Below are positions 17,703 through 26,976 of a stretch of DNA of 64,000 nt, piece by piece (positions within the stretch are counted from its first letter, which is position 1; every line of letters begins with the position of its first letter). The notes under the pieces are model-generated. The model did no database searches. It was not told the DNA's origin and was given only the letters and a program-made list of their open reading frames with translations. The position numbers were made by a program, and so were the translations under genes. This DNA comes from DATIRA01 sp963766505 (GTDB taxonomy: Bacteria > Pseudomonadota > Gammaproteobacteria > Steroidobacterales > Steroidobacteraceae). The stretch spans positions 62,001 to 126,000 of the forward strand of contig CAVYAL010000010.1 in NCBI GenBank assembly GCA_963766505.1. The letters are read 5' to 3'.

Positions 17703-17748
17703 CGCTTCCCACGGGCGAGGTCAGTCGACCGGGAGGGTCATCGGCGCC

Positions 17749-18543
17749 ATGAATTCCATCGCATGCCTGCCCGGCAGGCCGCTGCAGCGGCAACGTCGGT
17801 TGCCGCGACAAGCGGCAGTTCTTGCCATGCTGGTGTTCGTCCTCGGCGGCTGCATGACCGCCAAGGTCGACGAGACGCGCCAGGTCGCGGCCGCGGTCCA
17901 GGCGGACGAATCCATCGTCGTGCTGAAGAAACCGCAGCTCGAGGGCGTGGGCACCGAGGAAGGTTTTCTCGACTGCGTGCAGGAGAAGCTCGGCGGCCAG
18001 CTGCTGCACCCCGAGGAGGGCCAGTCTGCCAAGCTCCGTGGCGCGGCGCCGTTCAAGATCTACGGCGAGCAGGAGTTCACCGACGCGCTGTTTCCCTGGT
18101 TCGAGCCCAGCACCGCGCCTGCGAATGCGGCGGGCCTCAAGACGCTGCTCGAGCGCCCCGGCGTTGCTGAGCGGCTCGCGGAGATCGGCGTCCGGTACGT
18201 CGTCTGGCTCGATGGAAGCACGCGCAAGACCGACAGCGGCGGCAGCGTCTCCTGCGTGATCGGACCCGGCGGCGGCGGTTGCATCGGCCTCGGCTGGTGG
18301 GAGAAGCAGTCGGATTATGTCGCCTCGGTCTGGGACATGCAGTCGGCGGCAGAGATCGGCTCGGTCAGCACAGACGTGTCCGGGACCTCAGTCCTGATCG
18401 GGGCAGTCGCCCCGATCCCGATCATTACCCCGGTGCGCTCGACCGCCTGTGACCGGCTCGCCGACCAGCTGCGCTCGTTCCTGAAGGGATCCGATCTCGC
18501 TGGCGGCGCCGCAGCCGCCGCGGCGGCCGCCGGTTCGCGTTGA
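17749..18543 (+). CDS. lipoprotein, first gene of the kinase/TolQ/VWA gene run
   Basis: A 264-residue lipoprotein: basic N-terminus, hydrophobic segment and lipobox VLGGC at about residues 31-35. The mature part has no named domain; it contains a CVIGPGGGGCIGLGWW glycine/tryptophan patch and two further Cys, so disulfides are likely, and an Ala-rich tail. It stands 80 bases ahead of the next lipoprotein gene. I infer it belongs to the envelope complex encoded downstream because all genes to 31126 share strand and close spacing. Confidence 0.75.
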   Translation: MNSIACLPGRPLQRQRRLPRQAAVLAMLVFVLGGCMTAKVDETRQVAAAVQADESIVVLKKPQLEGVGTEEGFLDCVQEKLGGQLLHPEEGQSAKLRGAAPFKIYGEQEFTDALFPWFEPSTAPANAAGLKTLLERPGVAERLAEIGVRYVVWLDGSTRKTDSGGSVSCVIGPGGGGCIGLGWWEKQSDYVASVWDMQSAAEIGSVSTDVSGTSVLIGAVAPIPIITPVRSTACDRLADQLRSFLKGSDLAGGAAAAAAAAGSR

Positions 18544-18623
18544 ACCCTGCCGGTCCGGGGGCATCAAAGTCGATGTGGTGCGGCCGCCGGGCCGCAGCGA
18601 CTGCCCGCGATTAGGATCTGCCG

Positions 18624-19730
18624 ATGAACCCGCCTGTCCGTCAACGAGCCCTGAATTTCGCCGGCATGCTGGCGTCTTTGTGCTGGCTGGCCGCGTGCAC
18701 GGGAATGACCGAGAGCTCGATGCCGTCGCTGCCGCAGCCGCCGGCATCGCCGCCGTCCTCCGCGCCGCCGTCGAATCCGGGTGGCTCCAGTGGTGGCAGC
18801 CCGAGCACGAGCTCGACCGCGAGCGCTGGAGGCCAGGAATCGCCTTTCCCGGAACAGCAGTCGACGAGCGGGAGCCAGGGCTCGGCCGGCAGCCCGTCGA
18901 GCAGTTCCTCCTCCAGCGACCCTGCGGCCTCGGGCGGCGCCGGACCTGGCGGGGAGCCGCCGCCACCGGCGCCGGAGGGCTGGCCCACCCCGGCCGGGCA
19001 GCCCGGTGATCAACGATCCGATGCTGGCGGCAAACCGCCAGGCGGGAGCGGCTCGCCGGGCGGACAGCCGCCGGATACGGCGGGGACAGCGGAACAGGCA
19101 GGTGAAGAGCAACCCGGCTCCACGGCGAGCCCGGGCAGCGGCACCGAAGCCAATGGTGGTGCCCGGCCGTCGGGCGGCTCGACCGGCGGAGCAGGCAGCG
19201 CCGGCGCGGGACAGCAGGGTAGTTCGACTGGAGGGAGCGGCCCGATGACGGCCGAGGACCGGCGCGCACAGATCGACCGGCGCTTCGAGGAAACCTTCGC
19301 GGTGTTCGACGATCGCATGCGGAAGGAGCAGGAGACGATCTCGCAGGAGCGCGCGGCCGGCAGCGGCACCGGATCCGGCCCCGGCATGGAGGGTTATCCG
19401 GGCGAAGGCGCCGAGGGATCCGGCACCGAGGGACAGCAGGGCGAGGGTGGCCGCGAGGCCACGGAGGACAGCGGCGCAGCCGGTGGCGAGGGCGCGTCGG
19501 GAGAGGCGGGTTCCGGCAGTTCCGGCGAGCAGGGTGGCGGTGGAGGCGTCGGCGGCGGTGGCCCCCTCGGAGGTTCGGGCCCGCGCGACGTTCCTGCAGA
19601 CGTACCCGACGGTCGCGACGACGACATCGTCGCGCGCCAGCTGCGCGAGGCCGCCATGAAGGAAACCGACCCCGAGCTGAGGGAGCGACTTTGGGAAGAG
19701 TACAGGCAGTACAAGAAGAGCACGCAGTGA
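18624..19730 (+). CDS. low-complexity Gly/Ser/Pro-rich lipoprotein with helical charged tail
   Basis: A 368-residue protein with a signal peptide and lipobox LAACT (Cys about 27). Residues ~30-200 and ~250-315 are a disordered Gly/Ser/Pro/Ala/Gln sequence with many GGS-like units; between them lies a charged helix (TAEDRRAQIDRRFEETFAVF). The last ~45 residues (DVPDGRDDDIVARQLREAA...) form a charged amphipathic helix and look like the conserved binding end. A flexible outer-membrane-anchored tether is a reasonable reading. Its stop overlaps the next start (GTGA). Confidence 0.75.
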   Translation: MNPPVRQRALNFAGMLASLCWLAACTGMTESSMPSLPQPPASPPSSAPPSNPGGSSGGSPSTSSTASAGGQESPFPEQQSTSGSQGSAGSPSSSSSSSDPAASGGAGPGGEPPPPAPEGWPTPAGQPGDQRSDAGGKPPGGSGSPGGQPPDTAGTAEQAGEEQPGSTASPGSGTEANGGARPSGGSTGGAGSAGAGQQGSSTGGSGPMTAEDRRAQIDRRFEETFAVFDDRMRKEQETISQERAAGSGTGSGPGMEGYPGEGAEGSGTEGQQGEGGREATEDSGAAGGEGASGEAGSGSSGEQGGGGGVGGGGPLGGSGPRDVPADVPDGRDDDIVARQLREAAMKETDPELRERLWEEYRQYKKSTQ

Positions 19731-20980
19731 TACGGGAACGCAGCAGCTTCACCAGCGGCCTCGCGCTGCTCGCGCTGGCCGCCGCCGGGCTTGCCCTGCA
19801 GGGCTGCGTGGTGCAGGAGCAGCGGCCGATGACGCGCATTCCCGCGGAACGGGCGACCGCCGAGGTTCCGCAGCAGGAGCTGCTGGATGTAGGAATCCGG
19901 ATCTTCGATCCGAACATCCCGCAGGACGAGAAGCAGCTCGAGAAGGACCGCATCTTTCCGGAGGTGCGGCGGGCCGAGTCGCGCTACATACCAGTGACGT
20001 TGCGAGATACGCTCGAGCGCACCGGCTACTGGGGCCAGGTGCGCGTGTTTCCGCCCGGCGCCGACGGTACGGACCTGCTGCTGGACGGGACGATTCTCGA
20101 GTCGGACGGGCGGGTGCTTCGCCTCGACGTCACGGCGCAGGATTCCACAGGGCGCGTCTGGTATCGCAAGACCTACGAGGGCGATGCGGACACGCGCGCG
20201 TACAAGGGCGGTCCCGGCCGGCCAGCCGATCCGTTCGAGAACCTCTACAACACGATGGCGAACGACCTGCTCGAGGCGCGACGCCGGCTCGACCGCGAGG
20301 ATCTCGTCGCGATACGCCAGGTCTCGGAGCTGCGCTTCGCCGCCGAGCTGGCTCCCTACGCGTACGGGCCGTATCTCGCGCAGGACCGCAAGGGCGCGTA
20401 CTCGGTAGTGCGCCTGCCGGCCGAGCAGGACCCGCTGATGCAGCGGATCGACGGCGTCCGCGAGCGGGACTACGCACTGGTAGACACGCTGAACGAGCAC
20501 TACGCGGCCTTCAATGCCGGCATGAGCGACCCGTACACGAACTGGCGCAAGTACATGTACGAGGAACTAGAGGCCGAAGCGGAGGCGAAGCGGCAGGCAC
20601 TGACGCGCCAGCTGCTCGGCGCCGCGGCGGTGATCGGCGGCGTCGTCGCCGGCAGCAACTCCTCGGGCAGCGCGGCTTCGGCTGCGGCGACGGCTGCGGT
20701 GATCGGTGGCATGTACGCATTCAAGAGCGGGTTCGACATGCGCGCCGAAGTGAAGATGCATGGCGAGTCGCTGAAGCAGCTCGGTGACTCGTTCCAGGCC
20801 GAGGTCCAGCCGATGGTCGTGGACGTGGAGGGCCGCACGCTGCAACTCAAGGGTTCCGCCGAGGAGCAGTACGCGGAATGGCGTCGCCTGCTCAGGGAGC
20901 TCTACGAGAATGAGACCGGGCTGCCGGCCACTGCCGGCGGCGCGGCGGACGGGAGCAAACCCGCTGCCGGTCGGCGCTGA
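19727..20980 (+). CDS. large lipoprotein of the kinase/TolQ/VWA gene run
   Basis: A 417-residue lipoprotein starting at GTG 19727, which overlaps the previous stop by four bases; signal peptide and lipobox LALQGC place it in the envelope. The mature part has no named domain, but contains a predicted alpha/beta region (residues ~60-250), a Gly/Ala-rich hydrophobic stretch (LLGAAAVIGGVVAGSNSSG ... AAVIGGMYAF, about 295-340) that could insert into or cross a membrane, and a charged C-terminal helix. Its position directly before the kinase gene suggests it is a component or target of the complex. Confidence 0.75.
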   Translation: MIRERSSFTSGLALLALAAAGLALQGCVVQEQRPMTRIPAERATAEVPQQELLDVGIRIFDPNIPQDEKQLEKDRIFPEVRRAESRYIPVTLRDTLERTGYWGQVRVFPPGADGTDLLLDGTILESDGRVLRLDVTAQDSTGRVWYRKTYEGDADTRAYKGGPGRPADPFENLYNTMANDLLEARRRLDREDLVAIRQVSELRFAAELAPYAYGPYLAQDRKGAYSVVRLPAEQDPLMQRIDGVRERDYALVDTLNEHYAAFNAGMSDPYTNWRKYMYEELEAEAEAKRQALTRQLLGAAAVIGGVVAGSNSSGSAASAAATAAVIGGMYAFKSGFDMRAEVKMHGESLKQLGDSFQAEVQPMVVDVEGRTLQLKGSAEEQYAEWRRLLRELYENETGLPATAGGAADGSKPAAGRR

Positions 20981-20997
20981 GGCCGGGCCGAGCGACG

Positions 20998-22800
20998 ATG
21001 TCCAAGCTCGAACAGGGGCAGGTCCTCGCTGCTCGATATACGCTGGTGCGCCGGCTCGCCGCGCGGGACGCCACGGAACTCTGGCAGGCCCGCGATGGCG
21101 CATCCGGCGAGGCGAAGCTGCTCAAGCTTGCAGTTCCGGGGCGCACGGATTCCGACGCGGCGCGTCAGCGCCTGCTGCATGGCGCCCGTATCCAGCTCGG
21201 TTTGCGCCACGCGAACCTGGTCGCCTGCGAGCAGATTGATGCCGGGCCCCTGGCATTCGCGGTCTTCCCTTTTTTCGCGCAGGGTGACCTGAGCGGCCTG
21301 CGAGGACGGCCGTGGCGGGAGATCCTGCCCGTGCTGGCCGGCATCGCCGCAGGCATCGAGGCCCTGCACCAGCAGCAGCTCGTACACAGGGACCTCAAGC
21401 CCGCCAACGTGCTGTTGAGCGATGACGGCAGGCCGCTGGTCACGGACTTCGGCATTGCTACGCCGATCGGGGACCGCTCGGTCGGGGCCGCAGGATCACC
21501 GTTCTCCAGCAGCCCGCAGCAACTCGCCGGCCAGCCGGCGTCGGTCGCCGACGACGTGTATGGCTTCGGGGCGCTCGCGTATGAGCTGTTGTCTGGATAT
21601 CCACCGTTCTATCCCGATCCCTCGCCCGAGCGCGTGAGCCTGGAACGGCCGGCGCCGCTGGCGGCGCGGACCAGCGTGCCGGCGGGCCTCGCGCGCCTGG
21701 TCATGAGCTGCCTCGAAAAGGACCCGGCCGCCCGGCCGCGGGACTTCTCCATGCTGTCGCGCGAACTGGCTGCGCTCGAATTCGAACCCGCAGAGCCCGC
21801 CGAGGGGTCGCCGGGCCGGCGCGTAGCGCTGCAGCCGCCGCAGGAACCTGCACCGACGATAGAGCCCCAGTGGCGGCGCAAGGATTCGCGGGACCCGAGC
21901 CCGGAGGATCTCCGGCGGCAAGGTTTCCGGCGCGGGCTCGTCGCCGCGGTATTCGCATTCCTGCTGGTGGCCGCGGGCTTCGTGTTCCTGGCCCTGCCGC
22001 GCTGGGTGGAGCGACAGGCGCCCGCGGCCGCGACAGCGGCGGAGCCGCCGGGCGCAAAGGAGCCGACTGCGGCCGCCGAGGCCGGAGACGATCAGGAACC
22101 GGAAGCGCAACGCGACCTGCAGGCGCTTGCTGCAGCCAAGGCCCGCTATGACGAGCTGTGGCCGGGCGTCGGCGAACGTCTGGCCGCGCTCGAGAAGCGG
22201 GGCGCTCCCCGCTGGGGTCCTGAACCTTTCGCCAGCGCGAAGGAGCAGCTCGAGCGCGCCGAAGCGGACGCAGGCGAGTTGCGCTACGACGCCGCGGTTG
22301 CCGCGCTCGAGCGGGCCGGCGCGAGCCTGGATGCGCTCGACGGGCTGGCCGGGACCCGGCTCGCCGAGGCGCTCGCCGCGGGCCGCGCCGCGCTCGACGC
22401 CGGGGATGCCGGCGAGGCGAAGGCGCAGTTCGAGCTGGCACTGCTGATCGAGCCGTCCTCGTCGGCCGGCAGGCGTGGCCTCGAGCGCGCGGGCTCGCTG
22501 GACGAGGTCCGCGGGCTGGTTGCAGAGGCGCGGGCACTTGAGCGCGACGGGCGTGGCAACGAGGCGGCCGAGCGCTACCGACAGGCGCTACGCCTCGATG
22601 CGGACACCTCGGACGCCCGTGAGGGACTCGCGCGAATCGAGGCTGCCGCTTCGGCAGAGGCATTTTCCCGGGCCGTCGCGCAGGGGCTCGAGGCGCTGCA
22701 GCGCAGCGACCCGGCTGCAGCGCGCAGCGCCTTCGAGCGCGCCGAACGGATCCGCCCGGGCTCGCCTGAAGCGCGGGAAGGGCTTGCGGCCGTCGAATAG
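20998..22800 (+). CDS. eukaryotic-like Ser/Thr protein kinase with TM and TPR-like repeats (interrupted by frame break)
   Basis: 600 residues are read in this frame. The kinase domain (1-260) looks active: HRDLKPAN at 130-137 (catalytic Asp132) and DFG at 150-152, with a Lys in EAKLLKL as the probable ATP Lys. After a linker comes one membrane helix (about 313-333), an Ala/Glu-rich stalk and helical TPR-like repeats. At 22798-22800 the frame ends in TAG inside a repeat, and the repeat pattern continues in the +1 frame (next entry). The intact protein would be about 785 residues. The Hanks-type kinase presumably phosphorylates the FHA-binding partners nearby. Confidence 0.88.
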   Translation: MSKLEQGQVLAARYTLVRRLAARDATELWQARDGASGEAKLLKLAVPGRTDSDAARQRLLHGARIQLGLRHANLVACEQIDAGPLAFAVFPFFAQGDLSGLRGRPWREILPVLAGIAAGIEALHQQQLVHRDLKPANVLLSDDGRPLVTDFGIATPIGDRSVGAAGSPFSSSPQQLAGQPASVADDVYGFGALAYELLSGYPPFYPDPSPERVSLERPAPLAARTSVPAGLARLVMSCLEKDPAARPRDFSMLSRELAALEFEPAEPAEGSPGRRVALQPPQEPAPTIEPQWRRKDSRDPSPEDLRRQGFRRGLVAAVFAFLLVAAGFVFLALPRWVERQAPAAATAAEPPGAKEPTAAAEAGDDQEPEAQRDLQALAAAKARYDELWPGVGERLAALEKRGAPRWGPEPFASAKEQLERAEADAGELRYDAAVAALERAGASLDALDGLAGTRLAEALAAGRAALDAGDAGEAKAQFELALLIEPSSSAGRRGLERAGSLDEVRGLVAEARALERDGRGNEAAERYRQALRLDADTSDAREGLARIEAAASAEAFSRAVAQGLEALQRSDPAAARSAFERAERIRPGSPEAREGLAAVE

Positions 22801-23356
22801 AGCGCTGGGGCAGTCGGCGATCGAGACCCACCTCGCTGCCGCCCGGCAGGCAGAATCGACCGAGCGCTGGCAGGAAGCCCTCGCGGAGTACCGCAAGGCG
22901 CTGGGCGTCGATCCAAGGTTGCTCGCGGCGCAGCAGGGGCTCGAACGTTCCGAGCCGCGCGCACAGCTCGCGGCCGAGCTCGAGGCCTACCTGTCGCGAC
23001 CTGAGCGGCTGTTCAGCAACGAGGTGCGCAACGCCGCGCGCCATGCGCTGCGGCAGGCGGGTTCCGTAGCGCCGCAGGGCCCCGTGCTTGCCCGGCAGGT
23101 CGCCGAGCTCGATGCGCTGATCAGCGCGGCCCAGACGCCGGTGAAGATCGCGCTCACCTCGGACAACGCGACCGAGGTGACGGTCTACAGGGTCGGAAGC
23201 CTGGGCGTCTTCGAACGCAAGGATCTCGAGCTGCTGCCCGGGCGCTACACGGTCGTCGGATCGCGTGCCGGGTTCCGCGACGTCCGCAGGGAAATCACGC
23301 TGCTGCCGGGCTCGCCGCCGGCGAGCGTCGTGATCAGGTGCGAGGAGCCGATCTGA
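22799..23356 (+). pseudogene. C-terminal part of the Ser/Thr kinase, separated by a +1 frame break
   Basis: Read from 22799 this frame gives RALGQSAIETHLAAARQ..., which continues the TPR pattern broken at 22798, followed by a small beta domain (KIALTSDNATEVTVYRVGSL ... GRYTVVGSRAGFRDVRREI) resembling a PEGA-like fold. It has no start codon of its own near its beginning, and its TGA is two bases before the next ATG, as expected for a coupled downstream gene. One surplus base in GTCGAATAGAGCG would explain the break. Sequencing error, recent mutation or frameshifting cannot be told apart here. Confidence 0.7.
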
Positions 23357-23358
23357 GC

Positions 23359-25830
23359 ATGCTGCTGTTGCTGCGCGAGCCGATCGGAGAGCGCGTGCTG
23401 GCGGCCGCGGACCTGCCCGTGTCGCTGGGCGGCGAGGGCAGCGATGTGACCGTCAGCTCGCGAACGCCGGGTCCGCTCGCCTGGCTGGGCGTGCAGGACG
23501 GCAGGTACTTCATCCAGGCCGCCGGCGACGAGTCGCTGGTGCTGCGTAACGGCACGCCCTGCCGCGGCTCGACCTGGATTTCGGCCGGGGACGTAATCGA
23601 CGTCGCAGACGGGCGCCTCAAGTTCCAGCTGCATGACGGCCGCCACGTGCTCGAGGTGCTGACCGGGGGTGCCGGGAATGTAACTGCGCCGCCGGTGCCG
23701 GAGCCATCGGCAGGTGTTGCGGGTGCAGGTGCCGCCGAGGACGCCCGTATCGAGGCAGTCGCATTCCGGCGCCCGGACGCGGCTCTTCCCGGCCGGCGAC
23801 GCGCTTTTCCCTGGGGGCGCATCGCAACGATCGCGGGGCTCGTCCTGCTGGCGCTGGTCGCAGCGGTGATCTTCACGTCCGTTCCGGTGCAGCTCCAGAT
23901 CGAGCCGGCTCCCGAGCGCGTGGGCTTCGAGGGAGGCTGGCCCGGGCTGCGCTTCGGTTCGAGCCACCTGCTGCGGCCGGGCAGTTACCGCCTGGTGGCA
24001 GAACGCGAGGGATACGAGCGGCTGGACGTGCCGGTCGAGATCACGAACCGTCGCGACCAGCGGCTCGCGTTCAGCATGAAGCTGCTGCCCGGCAGGCTGA
24101 GGGTGCAGACGCCGGTGCCGGGCCGGCTCACCGTGGACGGCCGCGAAGCCGGTGAGGTGCCGGGAGAGTTCGAGCTCGCTGCGGGCAGGCACAGCCTGAC
24201 GATCGATACCGAGCGCTACCTGGACCACGTGGTGGAGGTCGAGATCGAGGGTGGTGGCAAGCTGCAGTTGCTCGCACCCGAGCTCACGCCGGGCTGGGCA
24301 GCGGTGGCCGTGGCCTCGGAGCCGGCGGATGCGGAACTGCTGGTGAACGGCGAGCAGCGGGGCCGGACGCCGCTCGAGATAGAGCTGATGGCCGGGAGCT
24401 ACCGCCTGGAACTGCGACGCGCCGGTTACAAGCCCTGGCTGACCGACCTGCAGGTCAAGCCCGGCACCCCCGTCGAGATCGGGCCGGTGAAGCTGGGCGT
24501 TCCGGATGGCCGCCTCGTCGTGCGCAGCCGGCCCGCAGGCGCGAACGTCACGATCGGCGGGGCCTACCGCGGCAGGACGCCACTCGAGCTCGAGGTCCGC
24601 CCGGACATCGTGCAGGCCATCACGATCTCGCGCGAGGGCTTCGAGTCCGCCAGCCGTGAACTGTCCGTGGGCTCGGGAGCACGCGAAGTACTGGACGTGA
24701 ACCTGAAGGCGATCCTGGGGCAGGTGATCGTCAGCGCCTCGCCCGCTGATGCCGAGCTGTACGTCGACGGCGAGCTGCGCGGCCGGGCCAACCAGACGCT
24801 CGAGCTGCCGGCGACCGCGCACGTGATCGAGTTGCGCAAGAGTGGCTACGCACCCTACCGCGAGACCGTCACGCCGCGACCCGGTCTGCCGCAGAAGGTT
24901 GAAGCCCGCCTGCTCGAGGGGGTCGCGCCCCGTGCGGCGGCGCAGCCCGAGGCCGCGGGCGATCAAGGCGGCGAACAGGCCGGCGCTGCGACGGCCGTCG
25001 TCGCGCTCGAGCCGGTGCTGCGCAGCCCGGCGGGACAGGAGCTGAAGCTCGTGCCGGCGGGGTCCTACACGATGGGCAGCCCGCGGCGCGAGGCGGGCCG
25101 GCGCGCGAACGAGTCGCAACGCTCCGTGTCGCTGCAGCGCCGCTTCTACATCGCCACGCGCGAGGTCACCAACGCCGAGTTCCGGCAGTTCCGCCCGGGG
25201 CATCGCTCCGGCTACATACTGCAGACGAGCCTGGACCTCGACAGTCAGCCCGTGGTCAACGTCAGCTGGCAGGACGCGGCCGCCTACTGCAACTGGTTGA
25301 GCGAGAAGGCGGGCCTGCCGCCCGCCTACCAGATGAGCGGCGGCAGGCTGGTCGCGGCGGTGCCGACCACCAGCGGCTACCGCCTGCCCACCGAGGCCGA
25401 ATGGGAATGGGTTGCGCGGCGCAGTCCGGCGGGACTGCTCAAGTACCCGTGGGGCGCGAACCTGCCCGTGCCGCAGCAGAGCGGAAATTTCGCTGACCGC
25501 CGCGCGCAGCCGATCGTGCCGCTCGTGCTCGACGGGCTCGACGACGGCTATGCCGGCACCGCACCGGTGGCGAGCTTCAGCGCCAACGAGCTCGGCATCT
25601 TCGACCTCGGGGGCAACGTCGCGGAGTGGGTGCACGACCTCTACACTGTCCGTCCGCCGGGAGGCGAAACCGCGATCGATCCCGCGGCCACCGGCGACGG
25701 AACGGTGCACGTGATCCGCGGGTCGAGCTGGAAGCACGCAGCCGTCACCGAGCTCAGGCTGGCGTATCGCGATTATGGCGAGGGCAAGCGCAATGACGTC
25801 GGATTCCGCATCGCGCGTTACGCGCAGTAG
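23359..25830 (+). CDS. FHA-like / TM / multi-PEGA / SUMF1-like (formylglycine-enzyme fold) protein
   Basis: An 823-residue protein. Residues 1-105 resemble a degenerate FHA fold (SLGGEGSDVTV ... LRNGTPCRGSTWISAGDVIDV). A membrane helix follows at ~154-173, then about five PEGA-type repeats (~175-545; each with a DVP/GRTPLE-like turn, AGSYRLELRRAGY-like strands), then a C-terminal SUMF1/FGE-type domain from ~555 (LVPAGSYTMGSP, EVTNAEF, RLPTEAEWEW, DLGGNVAEWV, IRGSSW, NDVGFRIAR). The Cys pair of true formylglycine-generating enzymes is absent from that domain, so it is probably a binding module. ATG 23359 lies two bases after the kinase frame's TGA. Confidence 0.88.
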   Translation: MLLLLREPIGERVLAAADLPVSLGGEGSDVTVSSRTPGPLAWLGVQDGRYFIQAAGDESLVLRNGTPCRGSTWISAGDVIDVADGRLKFQLHDGRHVLEVLTGGAGNVTAPPVPEPSAGVAGAGAAEDARIEAVAFRRPDAALPGRRRAFPWGRIATIAGLVLLALVAAVIFTSVPVQLQIEPAPERVGFEGGWPGLRFGSSHLLRPGSYRLVAEREGYERLDVPVEITNRRDQRLAFSMKLLPGRLRVQTPVPGRLTVDGREAGEVPGEFELAAGRHSLTIDTERYLDHVVEVEIEGGGKLQLLAPELTPGWAAVAVASEPADAELLVNGEQRGRTPLEIELMAGSYRLELRRAGYKPWLTDLQVKPGTPVEIGPVKLGVPDGRLVVRSRPAGANVTIGGAYRGRTPLELEVRPDIVQAITISREGFESASRELSVGSGAREVLDVNLKAILGQVIVSASPADAELYVDGELRGRANQTLELPATAHVIELRKSGYAPYRETVTPRPGLPQKVEARLLEGVAPRAAAQPEAAGDQGGEQAGAATAVVALEPVLRSPAGQELKLVPAGSYTMGSPRREAGRRANESQRSVSLQRRFYIATREVTNAEFRQFRPGHRSGYILQTSLDLDSQPVVNVSWQDAAAYCNWLSEKAGLPPAYQMSGGRLVAAVPTTSGYRLPTEAEWEWVARRSPAGLLKYPWGANLPVPQQSGNFADRRAQPIVPLVLDGLDDGYAGTAPVASFSANELGIFDLGGNVAEWVHDLYTVRPPGGETAIDPAATGDGTVHVIRGSSWKHAAVTELRLAYRDYGEGKRNDVGFRIARYAQ

Positions 25831-26145
25831 CCGCAGCCTGCAGCGGGCGCTGCTGCTGTTCGCGGCCTGCCTCGCGCTCGCCGGCGTGCTCGGTGCCCAG
25901 GAGCCGGCAGCACCGGGCCGGACCGCAGAGCCTGCGCCGCCGGATGCATCTGCCGACGCCGCGGCGCCGGCGACGTCGGAGAGCCCGGACGGCCGCAGGC
26001 AGCCGCGGAGCCGGAGGCCGTGGCCACGCAGCCTGCCGGAGCGCCGGACGAGAAGCCCCGGGCCGTCGGGCCGACGCCCGATCGCTTCGAGCCGACCGAG
26101 AAGGTGCGCGCCGATTTCGACGTGTCCTTCCCCGTGGACATCTGA
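25793..26145 (+). pseudogene. small exported protein of the gene run, with a one-base frame break
   Basis: From ATG 25793 (preceded by GAGGGCAAG, overlapping the end of the PEGA/SUMF1 gene) the frame encodes a clear signal peptide, LLLFAACLALAGVLGAQE, and a Pro/Ala-rich segment. Near 25985-26000 the sensible frame shifts by -1, and continues as EKVRADFDVSFPVDI before TGA at 26143-26145, just 19 bases before the proton-channel gene. A single missing base, e.g. in the CCCGG at 25983-25988, restores a 117-residue protein. Without that correction the first frame runs into the next gene. Its conserved-looking tail suggests it is a real component. Confidence 0.6.
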
Positions 26146-26164
26146 GCCGGGAGAGACAAGCCGC

Positions 26165-26971
26165 ATGTCACGAATCAACACCCGCGCGCCCAGTGAGCTG
26201 GTCTACAGCCTGTTCGCGCTGATCATCGCGATCATCGTCGTGCACGCCGTCTATGTGACGGTGATCCGGCCGAGGGCCGCCGTGGTGATGGAAGAGCAGC
26301 GCGCCGCGATGGCGAAGGACCCGAGCTACGTCGCCGAGCGATCGATCTACGTGGTGATCAAGGACTGGGAGCAGGAGGCCTGCATCATCCTCGCGCTCTG
26401 GGCGCTGGCCATCATCGGCTACAAGGGAGTGCAGGCCCGGCGCGAGCGCGCGCTGCTCGCGCGCCACCTGGTGCACGTGCCCGAGGGCATGCGCATCCTG
26501 CCCGAGGATGCGCGGGAATACGCGCGACCGATCGAGGCGCTGCCGGCCGCCGAGGCGGCGTGCCTGCTGCCGAGGGCGCTGCTGGTCTCGCTGTACCGCT
26601 TCGCGGCCACGCGCAACGTGCAGGACGTTTCCGAGGCGGGTCGCGACGTATGCGAGGCGGAGTCCGAGCGCCTCGACTCCGAGCTCTCGATGCTTCGCTA
26701 CATCGCCTGGGCCATACCGGCCATCGGCTTCATCGGCACCGTGCGCGGCATCGGCGACGCGCTCGGCGAGGCTCACAAGGCCGTGACCGGCGACGTCTCC
26801 GGCGTCACCGCGGGACTCGGCACCGCCTTCAACTCGACGCTGATCGCGCTGTTGATCAGCATCGTCATCATGTTCCTGCTGCACCGGTTGCAGCTCACCC
26901 AGGAGCGTCTCGTGCTGGACGGCGAGACCTACCTCGACCAGTACCTGATACGGCACATGCAGGTGCGCTGA
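26165..26971 (+). CDS. MotA/TolQ/ExbB-family proton channel protein
   Basis: A 268-residue inner-membrane protein with helices at about 12-34, 70-86, 178-200 and 220-241. The family signatures are clear: AIPAIGFIGTVRGIGDAL (184-201) and VTAGLGTAFNSTLIALLIS (213-232), the two pore-lining helices with their polar Thr residues. In TolQ-TolR, ExbB-ExbD and MotA-MotB the partner subunit supplies a membrane Asp. Here the two VWA proteins downstream have such a segment, so they are the obvious partners. The gene lies 5 bases before the actin-like/FHA gene. Confidence 0.92.
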   Translation: MSRINTRAPSELVYSLFALIIAIIVVHAVYVTVIRPRAAVVMEEQRAAMAKDPSYVAERSIYVVIKDWEQEACIILALWALAIIGYKGVQARRERALLARHLVHVPEGMRILPEDAREYARPIEALPAAEAACLLPRALLVSLYRFAATRNVQDVSEAGRDVCEAESERLDSELSMLRYIAWAIPAIGFIGTVRGIGDALGEAHKAVTGDVSGVTAGLGTAFNSTLIALLISIVIMFLLHRLQLTQERLVLDGETYLDQYLIRHMQVR

Positions 26972-26976
26972 CGCGG

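Noticed and set aside
18780..19620. CRISPR or tandem DNA repeat array in the GGS-rich region
   Set aside because: The repetition is at the amino-acid composition level; no regular repeat unit or spacer pattern is seen in the DNA.
22790..22810. Programmed +1 frameshift in the kinase gene (prfB-like)
   Set aside because: GAA TAG A is not a slippery P-site context, and three other unrelated breaks nearby make a common error or decay a simpler reading.
23359..25830. Active formylglycine-generating enzyme
   Set aside because: The C-terminal domain has the fold signatures but not the copper-binding Cys pair, and no sulfatase gene is adjacent.
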